The notes below the pieces were generated by a model. That model saw nothing but the letters and a program-made list of their open reading frames with translations, did not search any database and was not told where the DNA came from. A program made the position numbers and the translations under genes. A DNA stretch of 11,465 bases from Victivallales bacterium (GTDB taxonomy: Bacteria; Verrucomicrobiota; Lentisphaeria; Victivallales; JAADHT01). Within the stretch, counting starts at the first letter, position 1. Each line of letters starts with the position of its first letter. The DNA lies in NCBI GenBank assembly GCA_016930955.1, contig JAFGFR010000232.1, forward strand, positions 1 to 11,465. Direction: 5' to 3'. Below, in pieces: positions 1 to 7,153 of this stretch.

Positions 1-266
1 ACAAGTGGCTCGAGGCAAAAAAACTCTCCCCCGAATCCTGCTGACAAATCGCCTCCCGCCCACAATGGTGCCCATTTTACGCTTACGCTGCATGTCCTGC
101 TTTGCTCGTCGAACGTCAGATGCGCCTTGCCCTGCCTCAACTGCTCCATGACATGCCCAGCCTTTTCCTCCAGCGAGTATTCACGCTCACCGTAATCCGT
201 GCCTTCTCTTAAAACGAATGATTCAATGAGTGCCTGAAGCGTGGCTGGCGCCAGTTTGTCGTGCCT
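1..266 (-). pseudogene. yheU: YheU/UPF0270 family coding sequence, 5' end lost, runs off the left edge
   Basis: This minus-strand frame is open from a stop codon at 267-269 down to position 1. It encodes HDKLAPATLQALIESFVLRE, followed by GTDYGEREYSLEEK and a hydrophilic tail (QLRQGKAHLTFDE, then RTCSV). This matches the UPF0270/YheU family, small cytoplasmic proteins of about 70-85 residues and unknown function, whose hallmark is LIE-FV-R-GTDYGE. Family members normally begin with Met, two hydrophobic residues and Pro, then a segment like HDKLAP. Here those first residues are missing: the homology starts right after the stop codon, with no ATG, GTG or TTG at the correct place. A CTG at 252-254 has an AAAGG sequence 8 bases upstream and could conceivably start a shortened product. 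About 24 residues follow the normal family end without a stop before the window edge. The endonuclease gene overlaps it at 223-266 in another frame. The family call is fairly secure; the broken status is inferred. Confidence 0.75.
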
Positions 267-2004
267 TTATAGGAGCAGCAAACGCTTCTTGTAGCGTCCA
301 TCCCAGTTTGATTCTTCGTCTTACAGTGACAGGCTTGATCTTGTAGTATTCTGCTGCTTCCCCAAATGATTTGAATTCCTTCTGACCGACAGTAACAGGA
401 TTTGATCGCATTCTTCTTCTGGATAAACTCGTACATATTGGGCAACATCCTGCAATTGAACGCAGGTGATCGTGAGGTCGGGTGGTAAAAGTCTTATTGT
501 GTTCAATACATGTTATGACTATTTTCCCTGTAGCTCCTTCATAGCCCAAATTTGAATAATCAAACCTTTTACCAAATTTTTTCCTCGCTTCTCTCAGGAA
601 TTTTTCTGAGGAATAATCCCCGGCTTTGTCATTGCACTTCTTACATCCCTTAACCCACCTCAGATGCTGGTTTGGACTAACTTTTATTTTACCATGCTTG
701 CTGCAAACAATCTCCATAGGGCCTTCCATCCCCGTAAAGACGGCATTAGAGAAATCAAACTGGTGCCCGAACTTTTTCCTAGACCTCTCAACAACAAACT
801 CCAAAGTCATTTTGTTATTGGCGCACAATGAGCAACCATGCCCTTGGAGCAGATTAAAGATGTCTCCCGATACCATCCCGCGACTGGGGCATACATATTC
901 AATAATATTCTGACCCCTGGTCCATTTGGTTTGCGAGAAAACGTACCCCGAACCTTTATGTACCCTTTCCAGCCTTTTTTTGTATTTAGCCCATTCTTCA
1001 AGCTCCCAAGCCCTTTCCTGTTCCTCGATTTTTCCAAGAACTTGATTTGGGTTGTAATTCTCTGAAGGGTTCAAGTTCTTAAGAATTGTTTTTTTCACAT
1101 CTGAATATTCTTCGATCAAAATCAGGTTAATCCGATTCTTATCGGCCCATTCTTTTTTTAATTTATCTCTCCTTTTAGTACTTTTCAGAGCGTCTTCGCC
1201 TCCGAATCTATCAGCTACTATTTTATGTTGTTTACCTTGGAATTCGATCAGCGTTGAAAACTTGGGCAGCCAAAAATCAAAAGGAAGTTCTTTCTTGTCC
1301 CGACAGGTCGCAAATCTCTTTTCCTTTTCATACTCAATTTTTAGACTCTCCAAAGCCAGCCTAACCAGTCGTTCTCCCATACTTTCTTTGCATCTTCTGC
1401 ATCCGTTATATCTCAAGAAGTCGTTTGCTCTTCTTTTTATTGGCGGATGTGTGGGATCACCACAAGTAGCCTCAAGAATAGAGTAGCCATTTTTATAATC
1501 TTTTTCCTTGCTGATCAATGTAAACGAATTGCCGTATCGCTTTCTGAATTTTTCAGCGTACTGTGCGAAGGTGTAGCGTTGGCTTCCAGTCCGCTTTTCT
1601 GTTGCCGCTTCGTATCTGCATTGAGGGCACTTAGTCCTGTTATAAATAACAGCATCGCTTTTGCGCATAAATGCGTCATGGGCAGGATTTGGACATTTAA
1701 GCCTCACCAACGAATTAAAATCTGTTATTTCTCCAAATAGCTTGTATCCGGGGAAATATGTCTTCAATGCAACAGTAAACTTTTTGACGTAGTTGTGAAA
1801 CTTTTTTCCTTTAGCACAGTACTTACAGGGATTGCACTGAAGAATTTCTCCCGCACGTTTTTTCCAGAATGATTCTTTGTGTATATTGCAATAGACTGAA
1901 ACTGGGTCTAAGGTGCTTCTGTATTCGGATTTTGATATCGTAAAAGTATTCCCGTATTTTTGTTTGAGCCGTTGATTAAAAGTTTCAAATGAAATTTTTT
2001 TCAT
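223..2004 (-). CDS. Multi-zinc-ribbon protein with central Vsr/EDxHD-like endonuclease domain (homing-type)
   Basis: 593 residues, probably a DNA-binding and DNA-cutting enzyme of the free-standing homing endonuclease kind. It carries repeats of a module that begins with a C-x2-4-H/C pair and ends with C-x-x-C: about C39/H42-C60/C63, C104/H109-C126/C129, C181/H186-C202/C205, then C372-C391/C394 (no clear His), C434/H437-C454/C457 and C499/H502-C521/C524. Several modules share the phrase F-KKFG-FDYS found in phage and giant-virus DUF723-like repeats. Between modules three and four, residues 208-312 form a PD-(D/E)XK-type domain resembling Vsr: GER at 210-212, D243 in PFDFWLP, E254 and K258-Q-H in IEFQGKQH, then a basic helix and a hydrophobic strand. 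Residues 535-577 look like a NUMOD-type helix-turn-helix (F-S-EAA...TVRRRI-GWT). The gene is much richer in A/T than its neighbours, and no good ribosome binding site precedes the ATG at 2004; both suggest transfer. Residues 581-593 are read from yheU sequence, so the ancestral C-terminus was probably shorter. Nuclease activity is inferred. Confidence 0.8.
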   Translation of the reverse strand: MKKISFETFNQRLKQKYGNTFTISKSEYRSTLDPVSVYCNIHKESFWKKRAGEILQCNPCKYCAKGKKFHNYVKKFTVALKTYFPGYKLFGEITDFNSLVRLKCPNPAHDAFMRKSDAVIYNRTKCPQCRYEAATEKRTGSQRYTFAQYAEKFRKRYGNSFTLISKEKDYKNGYSILEATCGDPTHPPIKRRANDFLRYNGCRRCKESMGERLVRLALESLKIEYEKEKRFATCRDKKELPFDFWLPKFSTLIEFQGKQHKIVADRFGGEDALKSTKRRDKLKKEWADKNRINLILIEEYSDVKKTILKNLNPSENYNPNQVLGKIEEQERAWELEEWAKYKKRLERVHKGSGYVFSQTKWTRGQNIIEYVCPSRGMVSGDIFNLLQGHGCSLCANNKMTLEFVVERSRKKFGHQFDFSNAVFTGMEGPMEIVCSKHGKIKVSPNQHLRWVKGCKKCNDKAGDYSSEKFLREARKKFGKRFDYSNLGYEGATGKIVITCIEHNKTFTTRPHDHLRSIAGCCPICTSLSRRRMRSNPVTVGQKEFKSFGEAAEYYKIKPVTVRRRIKLGWTLQEAFAAPIKARQTGASHASGTH

Positions 2005-2165
2005 TATTCTAAACCATTTTCAAACCGATCCTAAATGAATCTCGACCTTGTCCTTGGTTTCGTTCGCACTTTTATAGACTATGTGGACATTGACAAGATT
2101 TCAACCAGCTCTGTGTGTTACCATACTTGCTCAAAAGGTTTTTTCCATCTACAAACCAGAAAATT

Positions 2166-2174
2166 CCCCCCCCC
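2166..2174. repeat. Homopolymer run of nine C
   Basis: Nine consecutive C bases in non-coding DNA, 118 bases before the next start codon. Such runs are prone to slipped-strand length changes and also to sequencing error. It lies upstream of any obvious promoter element, so a phase-variation role is only a possibility. Confidence 0.6.
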
Positions 2175-2214
2175 TCACATTCCCCGTGCGATCCTGCCGA
2201 TGAAAATTATCTGA

Positions 2215-2236
2215 GTCGGTTAAAAATGTAACCAAC
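2215..2236. repeat. Short inverted repeat, possible operator upstream of the BRO-domain gene
   Basis: GTCGGTTA and TAACCAAC form eight-base arms with one mismatch around a six-base AAAATG spacer. It sits about 55 bases before the GTG start of the BRO-domain gene. No T-run follows, so it is not a terminator. A binding site for an antirepressor-type or other DNA-binding protein is possible; there is no further support. Confidence 0.35.
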
Positions 2237-2291
2237 TGAAAAAGATAACGATATGACGGGGATCAAATTATGAAAGAAGTAACATGCATTA

Positions 2292-3464
2292 GTGGCATTT
2301 GAGAGACATTCGATTCGACGGTATTACGACGAAGCGTCAGAAACCTGGTACTTCTCCGTTGTTGATGTGGTTGCGGCGCTGACCGAGAGCGAGAATCCGT
2401 CCGTCTACTGGCGGGTGCTGAAAAAACGCCTCAAAGACGATGGTGCGAACGAAACCGTTACAAAGTGTAACGCTTTGAAAATGCCATCAGCCGACGGGAA
2501 GATGAGGCTGACCGATATGGCCGACACGGAAACTCTGCTTCGCCTGATTCAATCCATTCCATCGCCCAAAGCCGAACCCTTCAAGCTCTGGCTGGCGAAG
2601 GTGGGCTACGAGCGTATCCAGGACATGGGCGACCCGGCGCGGTCGTTGGACCGGGCGCGGGAGTATTGGCGGCAGCACGGGCGCAGCGAGAAGTGGATTC
2701 AGCAACGCATGATGGGGCAGGAGACTCGCAACAAGCTGACAGACTACTGGAAGGGCCATGAGATCAAGGGCGAGGGTGAGTTCGCAATCCTCACCAACAT
2801 CATCCACCAGGAGTGGAGCGATGTGTCGGTCAAGCAGCACAAGGCGATCAAGGGACTTAAAACCCAGAATCTGCGTGACCACATGAGCGAGGCGGAGCTG
2901 ATATTCACCGCATTGGCCGAGCTATCCACCCGTCAGATCGCGGAGACCGTCGCGGCGACAGGCATGCATCAGGACATCGAGACGATCATCAACAAATCGG
3001 AAGCCGTAAAGAAGACCCGGAAGGAAGCCAACGACGAGGAATTGACGGCGAAACAAAAGAAGGAACTGACTGAGGAGGAGAAGGAGTATAAGAGCAAACG
3101 CAAGATGATCCAGGAAAAACTAATCAAGTTTGCAACCAGGATTCCGATATTCATGTACCTGACTGACTACCGCGAGCGTACGCTGAAGGACGTGATCACC
3201 CAACTCGAGCCCGGCTTGTTCAAGAAGGTCACTGGGCTGACAGTGAAGGATTTCGAACTGCTGGTCAGCCTAGGAGTGTTCAACAGCTCTTTGATGAACG
3301 ATGCTGTGTACAAGTTCAAACGCTACGAGGATGCGAGTTTGAGCTACACCGGGATCAACAAACACGAAGGCGAGGATATCGACCTGTACGATACCGTCGT
3401 CAAACGCTCGGAAACTCATAGGACCTTCGAGAACGTCCCCCCAGACAGCAGCGATAAATACTGA
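2292..3464 (+). CDS. Chimeric protein: BRO-N phage antirepressor-like domain joined to the C-terminal tail of a restriction-type helicase
   Basis: 390 residues. Residues 7-105 form a BRO-N domain: IRRYYDEASETWYFSVVDVV, then TESENPSVYWRVLKKRL, then RLTDMADTETLLRLIQSIPS and PFKLWLAKVGYERIQ. Residues 106-220 continue as in bacterial BRO-N antirepressor-like proteins (EYWRQHG-SEKWI, EFAILTN, NLRDHMSEAELIFTALAE). In those proteins a short basic tail should follow. Instead, from about residue 227 (DIETIINKSEAVKK) the sequence matches, from memory, the last 140 or so residues of DEAD/DEAH helicase proteins of restriction type, including FATRIPIFMYLTDYRE, TQLEPGLFKKVTGLTVKDF and YTGINKHEG near the end. 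The helicase motor itself is absent. The join lies near nt 2964-2972. The GTG start is the only start codon in frame after the stop at 2280-2282; the ATG at 2270 is in another frame. An intact function is doubtful. The N-terminal assignment is firm and the helicase-tail assignment good but unverified. Confidence 0.8.
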   Translation: MAFERHSIRRYYDEASETWYFSVVDVVAALTESENPSVYWRVLKKRLKDDGANETVTKCNALKMPSADGKMRLTDMADTETLLRLIQSIPSPKAEPFKLWLAKVGYERIQDMGDPARSLDRAREYWRQHGRSEKWIQQRMMGQETRNKLTDYWKGHEIKGEGEFAILTNIIHQEWSDVSVKQHKAIKGLKTQNLRDHMSEAELIFTALAELSTRQIAETVAATGMHQDIETIINKSEAVKKTRKEANDEELTAKQKKELTEEEKEYKSKRKMIQEKLIKFATRIPIFMYLTDYRERTLKDVITQLEPGLFKKVTGLTVKDFELLVSLGVFNSSLMNDAVYKFKRYEDASLSYTGINKHEGEDIDLYDTVVKRSETHRTFENVPPDSSDKY

Positions 3465-3511
3465 AGAACTGGCTTAAAAAATAAGGCAGAAAGACGGATT
3501 CTCATCGGGAT

Positions 3512-3539
3512 TTGACTTTTTCTCGGGGTGTGTTATGAT
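3512..3539 (+). promoter_or_regulatory. Sigma70-type promoter for the methyltransferase gene
   Basis: TTGACT at 3512-3517 and TATGAT at 3534-3539 are separated by 16 bases, each one mismatch from consensus. It is about 50 bases before the ribosome binding site at 3588-3595 and lies after the stop of the preceding gene, so the methyltransferase can be transcribed independently. Confidence 0.65.
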
Positions 3540-3587
3540 AGTCATTGCTCCATCCGCTCACGATTTCTGGAGATAGATACTTTTTTC

Positions 3588-3619
3588 GGAAGGAGTTGAC
3601 GGGTATGTGGTGTGTGTGA
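3588..3619 (+). promoter_or_regulatory. Strong ribosome binding site and four-codon in-frame minicistron (MWCV) before the methyltransferase
   Basis: GGAAGGAG at 3588-3595 is a strong Shine-Dalgarno sequence, nine bases before an ATG at 3605. That ATG reads ATG TGG TGT GTG TGA and stops at 3617-3619. It is in the same frame as the methyltransferase gene, whose first usable ATG (3623) comes one codon after the stop. The best ribosome site therefore serves a start that is cut off by an in-frame stop. Re-initiation at 3623 or 3635, a recent nonsense mutation, a leader peptide, or a sequencing error could each explain it. Confidence 0.6.
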
Positions 3620-3622
3620 GGG

Positions 3623-4291
3623 ATGGGCTGGTCTATGTCCGGGACGACAAATCATCTGGAGCATTGCCCCTTGTGCGGGGGGCAACGAACAGGTGTTGAA
3701 GCTTTACGTTCGGCCGGGCGGGAATTTTACATCTGCGGTCATTGCTCACTTATTTTTGTCGACAAGGCCTTCCATCTCTGTGCCGGAGACGAAAAGGCGC
3801 GCTACGAGACACACTGCAACAACATTCTCGACGAGGGTTATGTGGCATTCCTGAGCAGGATAATCACCCCTTCGATCGAGTTTCTGGAGCCCGGGATGCG
3901 TGGCTTGGATTTCGGCTGTGGCCCTGGACCCACGCTGTCGAGGATTCTCGAACTGAGAGGCTTCCCTTGCGATGACTACGACCCATTTTTCGTGCCTGAG
4001 CCTCCACGCCCCCCATACGACTTCATCTTCTCCACCGAATGCCTCGAGCATTTCACCTCGCCAGGCATCGAGATTGGAAATATCTGCTCAATGCTTAAAA
4101 AAGGAGGTATCCTATGTATCATGACCGAGCTGTGGGCCACAACCGAGACCTTCGAGGGATGGTACTATGCCAGAGACCCCTCGCATGTGTCGTTCTACCA
4201 TTTGAGGACTCTTGATTTCATCAGGGATTTCTTTCGTCTTGAGGATGTCTGGAACGATGGCAGCAGGTGCGCGATATTCAGAAAGCTCTGA
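3623..4291 (+). CDS. Class I SAM-dependent methyltransferase with N-terminal zinc-binding motif
   Basis: 222 residues, soluble. The N-terminus holds two C-x-x-C pairs, C15-C18 (CPLC) and C38-C41 (CGHC), a zinc-ribbon seen in a family of small uncharacterised methyltransferases. The Rossmann-type methyltransferase domain follows: motif I LDFGCGPGP at 95-103 binds S-adenosylmethionine, YDPFF at 119-123 follows the second strand, and YDFIFSTECLEHF at 132-144 and LKKGGILCIMTEL at 158-170 are the later motifs. DPSHVSFYH at 186-193 is a family hallmark near the end. The substrate is unknown. The ATG at 3623 is used because an in-frame TGA stands at 3617-3619; an ATG at 3635 is also possible. The strong ribosome site lies 27 bases away, too far for direct use at 3623, so expression may rely on re-initiation. 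It has its own promoter and no operon partner: the next gene starts 374 bases later. Confidence 0.85.
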   Translation: MGWSMSGTTNHLEHCPLCGGQRTGVEALRSAGREFYICGHCSLIFVDKAFHLCAGDEKARYETHCNNILDEGYVAFLSRIITPSIEFLEPGMRGLDFGCGPGPTLSRILELRGFPCDDYDPFFVPEPPRPPYDFIFSTECLEHFTSPGIEIGNICSMLKKGGILCIMTELWATTETFEGWYYARDPSHVSFYHLRTLDFIRDFFRLEDVWNDGSRCAIFRKL

Positions 4292-4665
4292 GCTCAACGA
4301 TCGAAAACAGAAGAAATGACTCTCGCAAAGATAGCAAAGATGGATGAGAATAGCACAGGCAAAGAAATCGTGTACGTTGCGATTGCGGTCTATCGCAAGA
4401 AATGTCGGCATAAACACGCCTGCAGACGCATGGCGGCTGTTGAATTTTATGAAATCACCATTCTATTTATCTTAATTGGGTCCAGTCAGTCGGGCTGGTC
4501 AATGAGAACAGCCGCGTGCAGGGCAACAGGTTTGACGACAAATGCCTCGGGTTGTGGCTTCGGGAGAAATTTTGGCCTTAAATGGGTAGGCAGGGCTGGC
4601 CGTTGGCGCTCGGCAGGCGGCAGGTGCGAATTTTGAAGACTTCATTTTAACAAACGGGCATATTC
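4292..4665. other. Non-coding region upstream of glgP
   Basis: No gene is recognisable in these 374 bases. Features seen: a small tandem repeat at 4325-4341; an AT-rich patch around 4438-4478 holding a weak promoter-like pair, TTGAAT (4440-4445) and TATTTA (4464-4469), 18 bases apart; and a G-rich stretch (4545-4635) with GGCAGG-type repeats just before glgP. No terminator hairpin with a T-run follows the methyltransferase stop. A long untranslated leader for glgP is possible. Confidence 0.45.
4325..4341. repeat. Tandem repeat of GCAAAGAT (two copies)
   Basis: GCAAAGAT occurs at 4325-4332 and again at 4334-4341 with one base between. Similar short GCAAAGA-type tandem units are seen as small scars in intergenic DNA of environmental bacteria. 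Function unknown. Confidence 0.4.
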
Positions 4666-7098
4666 ATGCATGAGATGAAAGAGAGACTTAAGAAATCCTA
4701 TCTCGAGCACCTGACGGTGTCTCTGGCCAAGAGGGAGGACAAGGCGACAATGCTTGACAGATATCAGGCGCTGGCGCTGAGCATCAGGGACCTCATGGTC
4801 AGGAAATGGATCAACACACAGGTCGGGCTCGAGGAGGCAAACCCGAAGGGGGTATGCTATATCTCCCTCGAGTACCTGATCGGCAGGACCATGGGCAACG
4901 CGATGATCAATCTGGAGGTCTTCGAGGCTGCCAAGGAGGCCATGGCCGAGCTGGGGTTCGAGATCCAGGAGCTTCGCGAGGAGGAGACAGACGCGGGTCT
5001 GGGCAACGGCGGCCTCGGACGTCTCGCGGCATGCTACCTTGATTCTATGGCAACCCTTTCCCTTCCGGCGATCGGATACGGTATCCGCTACGACTACGGC
5101 ATCTTCAAGCAGATCATAGACGAGTCGGGTTGCCAGGTCGAGGATCCTGACAACTGGCTCCGGCACGGCAATGTGTGGGAGATACAGCGCCCCGAGAGGA
5201 CAAGGACAGTGCAGTTCCACGGCTACACCGAGGCCGACCGCACAAGCAGCAAGAAATACAAGCGCAGATGGCTTGACACCGAGAAGGTCATGGCCATTGC
5301 CTACGATACTCCCATACCGGGATACAAGGTCCACAACGTCAATACCTTGAGGCTGTGGTCGGCGCATTCGGTCTATGGCTTCAACCTCAAGAACTTCAAC
5401 ACCGGCGACTACCTCAACGCCAATCTCGAGGCTCTGCTGACTGAAAACATCACCAAGGTCCTATATCCCAACGACAACAACTACGAGGGCAAGGAGCTGC
5501 GCCTCAAGCAGCAGTATTTCCTCGTGTCGGCAAGTATCCAGGACTCCATAGCAAGATTCCTTGCCCAGGGGAACAAGCTACAAAACCTTCACACCAAGGT
5601 CTCGGTGCAGCTCAACGACACGCACCCGTCGCTTGCCATACCGGAGCTTATGAGGCTATTGGTGGATGTGTACGACATGGACTGGGACAAGGCATGGGAC
5701 ATAAGCACTAGGGTTTTCAACTATACCAACCACACCTTGATGAGCGAAGCCCTCGAGAAATGGCCTGTCGAGATGATCAGGAAACTCATCCCGAGGATAT
5801 TGGAGATAATCTTCGAGATAAACGACCGTTTCATGAGGCAGGTCATCGAACGTTATCCCGGCGACCTGGACCGCATGCGCAGGATGTCTCTGATTCAGGA
5901 GGGCAACGAGAAGCATGTCAGAATGGCCTATCTGGCCGTTGTCGGCAGCTCGCACGTCAACGGGGTTGCCGCACTGCACACCGAGCTGCTCAAAAACGGT
6001 CTGTTTCGCGATTTCCACGAGTTCTACCCTGAAAAATTCGTCAACATCACCAACGGGATCACTCCTCGGCGCTGGCTCAGGAAGGCCAACCCTGGCCTCT
6101 CGGCCCTGATTACGGAACGCATCGGCGGTGCATGGGTCAAGGATCTCGACAAACTCGGGAAACTTAAGAAATTCGCACATGACGAAGAGTTCCAGAGAAG
6201 TTTCCGCGATATCAAGCTTGCCAACAAGAAACACCTCGCCCACATCATACTCGAGGGGAATGGCGTCCGCGTGGATCCATCATCAATGTTCGATGTCCAG
6301 GTCAAGCGACTGCATGAGTACAAGCGCCAACTGCTGAACGTGTTGCATGTCATATCGCAGTATCTTGACATCAAGGACGACCCTGCGGGGAAGTTTGTCC
6401 CCAGGACCGTTATCTTCGCGGCCAAGGCCGCACCGGGGTACTACATGGCAAAGCTGATCATACAGCTTATCAACTCGGTCGCGCGAGTGATCAATTCAGA
6501 CAAGGATATTGACGGCAAGCTCAAGGTGGTATTTCTTGCGAACTACCGGGTGTCTTTGGCGGAGAAGATCATACCTGCCGCAGACCTTTCCGAGCAGATA
6601 TCGCTTGCCGGCACCGAGGCCTCCGGCACGGGCAACATGAAGTTTGCCCTCAATGGGGCGCTTACCATCGGCACTCTGGACGGGGCAAACATAGAGATTC
6701 ACGAGGCCGTCGGGCCGGAGAACATCTTCATCTTCGGCATGAAGGTCGAGGATGTCGAGGAGCTGCGCGCAAAAGGGTACAAGCCTCAGGAATTCATAGA
6801 GAGATCGCCTAAGCTGAAGAGGTGCCTCGATTTGATCTCCAAAGGCTTCTTCTCCTCTGGAGACGGCGATCTGTTCAAACCGATAGTACAGAGCTTCACA
6901 TACGACACCTACATGATCGCCGCGGACTTCAATGCGTATCTGGCCAAGCAGAAGGAGGTGTCTCAGATATTCACCAACAAGAAGCTTTGGGCCGAGAAGG
7001 CGATACTCAATGTCGCGAATATGGGCAGGTTCTCCAGCGATCGCTCGATCGGCGAGTATGCAGAAAAAATATGGGACATCAAGCCCCAGTCCGTCTGA
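4666..7098 (+). CDS. glgP: Glycogen/starch/maltodextrin phosphorylase (GT35)
   Basis: 810 residues, the full bacterial family length (about 800-830). The enzyme splits alpha-1,4-glucan with phosphate to release glucose-1-phosphate in the cytoplasm. Seen in order: the substrate loop D109-AGLGNGGLGR-119, NTLRLWSA near 227-234, the phosphorylase core NDTHPSLAIPELMR near 319-332, ITNGITPRRWL near 463-473, QVKRLHEYKRQLLNVLHV near 545-562, and the pyridoxal-phosphate signature EASGTGNMKFALNGA at 651-665 with cofactor lysine K659. The N-terminal regulatory extension of animal enzymes is absent, as expected for bacteria. The ATG at 4666 is the first in the frame; a second at 4675 (Met4) is equally usable, and no strong Shine-Dalgarno sequence precedes either. 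The gene is followed 55 bases later by the GspC-like gene on the same strand, suggesting co-transcription. No missing catalytic residue was seen. Confidence 0.97.
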   Translation: MHEMKERLKKSYLEHLTVSLAKREDKATMLDRYQALALSIRDLMVRKWINTQVGLEEANPKGVCYISLEYLIGRTMGNAMINLEVFEAAKEAMAELGFEIQELREEETDAGLGNGGLGRLAACYLDSMATLSLPAIGYGIRYDYGIFKQIIDESGCQVEDPDNWLRHGNVWEIQRPERTRTVQFHGYTEADRTSSKKYKRRWLDTEKVMAIAYDTPIPGYKVHNVNTLRLWSAHSVYGFNLKNFNTGDYLNANLEALLTENITKVLYPNDNNYEGKELRLKQQYFLVSASIQDSIARFLAQGNKLQNLHTKVSVQLNDTHPSLAIPELMRLLVDVYDMDWDKAWDISTRVFNYTNHTLMSEALEKWPVEMIRKLIPRILEIIFEINDRFMRQVIERYPGDLDRMRRMSLIQEGNEKHVRMAYLAVVGSSHVNGVAALHTELLKNGLFRDFHEFYPEKFVNITNGITPRRWLRKANPGLSALITERIGGAWVKDLDKLGKLKKFAHDEEFQRSFRDIKLANKKHLAHIILEGNGVRVDPSSMFDVQVKRLHEYKRQLLNVLHVISQYLDIKDDPAGKFVPRTVIFAAKAAPGYYMAKLIIQLINSVARVINSDKDIDGKLKVVFLANYRVSLAEKIIPAADLSEQISLAGTEASGTGNMKFALNGALTIGTLDGANIEIHEAVGPENIFIFGMKVEDVEELRAKGYKPQEFIERSPKLKRCLDLISKGFFSSGDGDLFKPIVQSFTYDTYMIAADFNAYLAKQKEVSQIFTNKKLWAEKAILNVANMGRFSSDRSIGEYAEKIWDIKPQSV

Positions 7099-7153
7099 CA
7101 GGGCAAGAGAATAACCATAGGTCAAATATCCAAGGAGATGCGAGCAGCAGGCA

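Larger units (their letters stand above)
2005..2291. other. Non-coding gap between endonuclease gene and BRO-helicase gene
   Basis: No coding frame with recognisable content is seen here. The gap separates the minus-strand endonuclease gene from the plus-strand chimeric gene, so promoters for both should lie inside it, but I found no well-spaced -35/-10 pair. A TTGACA at 2090-2095 has no good -10 at 16-18 bases. The gap holds a run of nine C (2166-2174) and a short inverted repeat (2215-2236), listed separately. Confidence 0.5.

Noticed and set aside
223..2291. A group I or group II intron carrying the endonuclease
   Set aside because: There is no non-coding sequence between the endonuclease end and yheU to hold an intron core, and no reverse transcriptase or typical intron motifs are seen; a free-standing gene fits better.
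2487..2882. 131-codon frame antisense to the BRO-helicase gene
   Set aside because: It opposes a recognisable BRO-N protein, has no ribosome site and no recognisable motif.
4532..4560. TTGACG (4532-4537) as a glgP promoter -35
   Set aside because: The sequence at the -10 distance is TGGCTT-like and unlike a -10 box.
4316..4636. 106-codon frame in the gap before glgP
   Set aside because: Composition is erratic, there is no Shine-Dalgarno sequence before its start, and nothing in it is recognisable; the region is better described as non-coding.
4642..5367. Long open frame antisense to glgP (about 240 codons), with similar ones at 5656-6243 and 6496-7179
   Set aside because: They are mirror frames of a GC-rich, strongly conserved gene; their residues show no family motifs and they lie opposite the glgP catalytic signatures.
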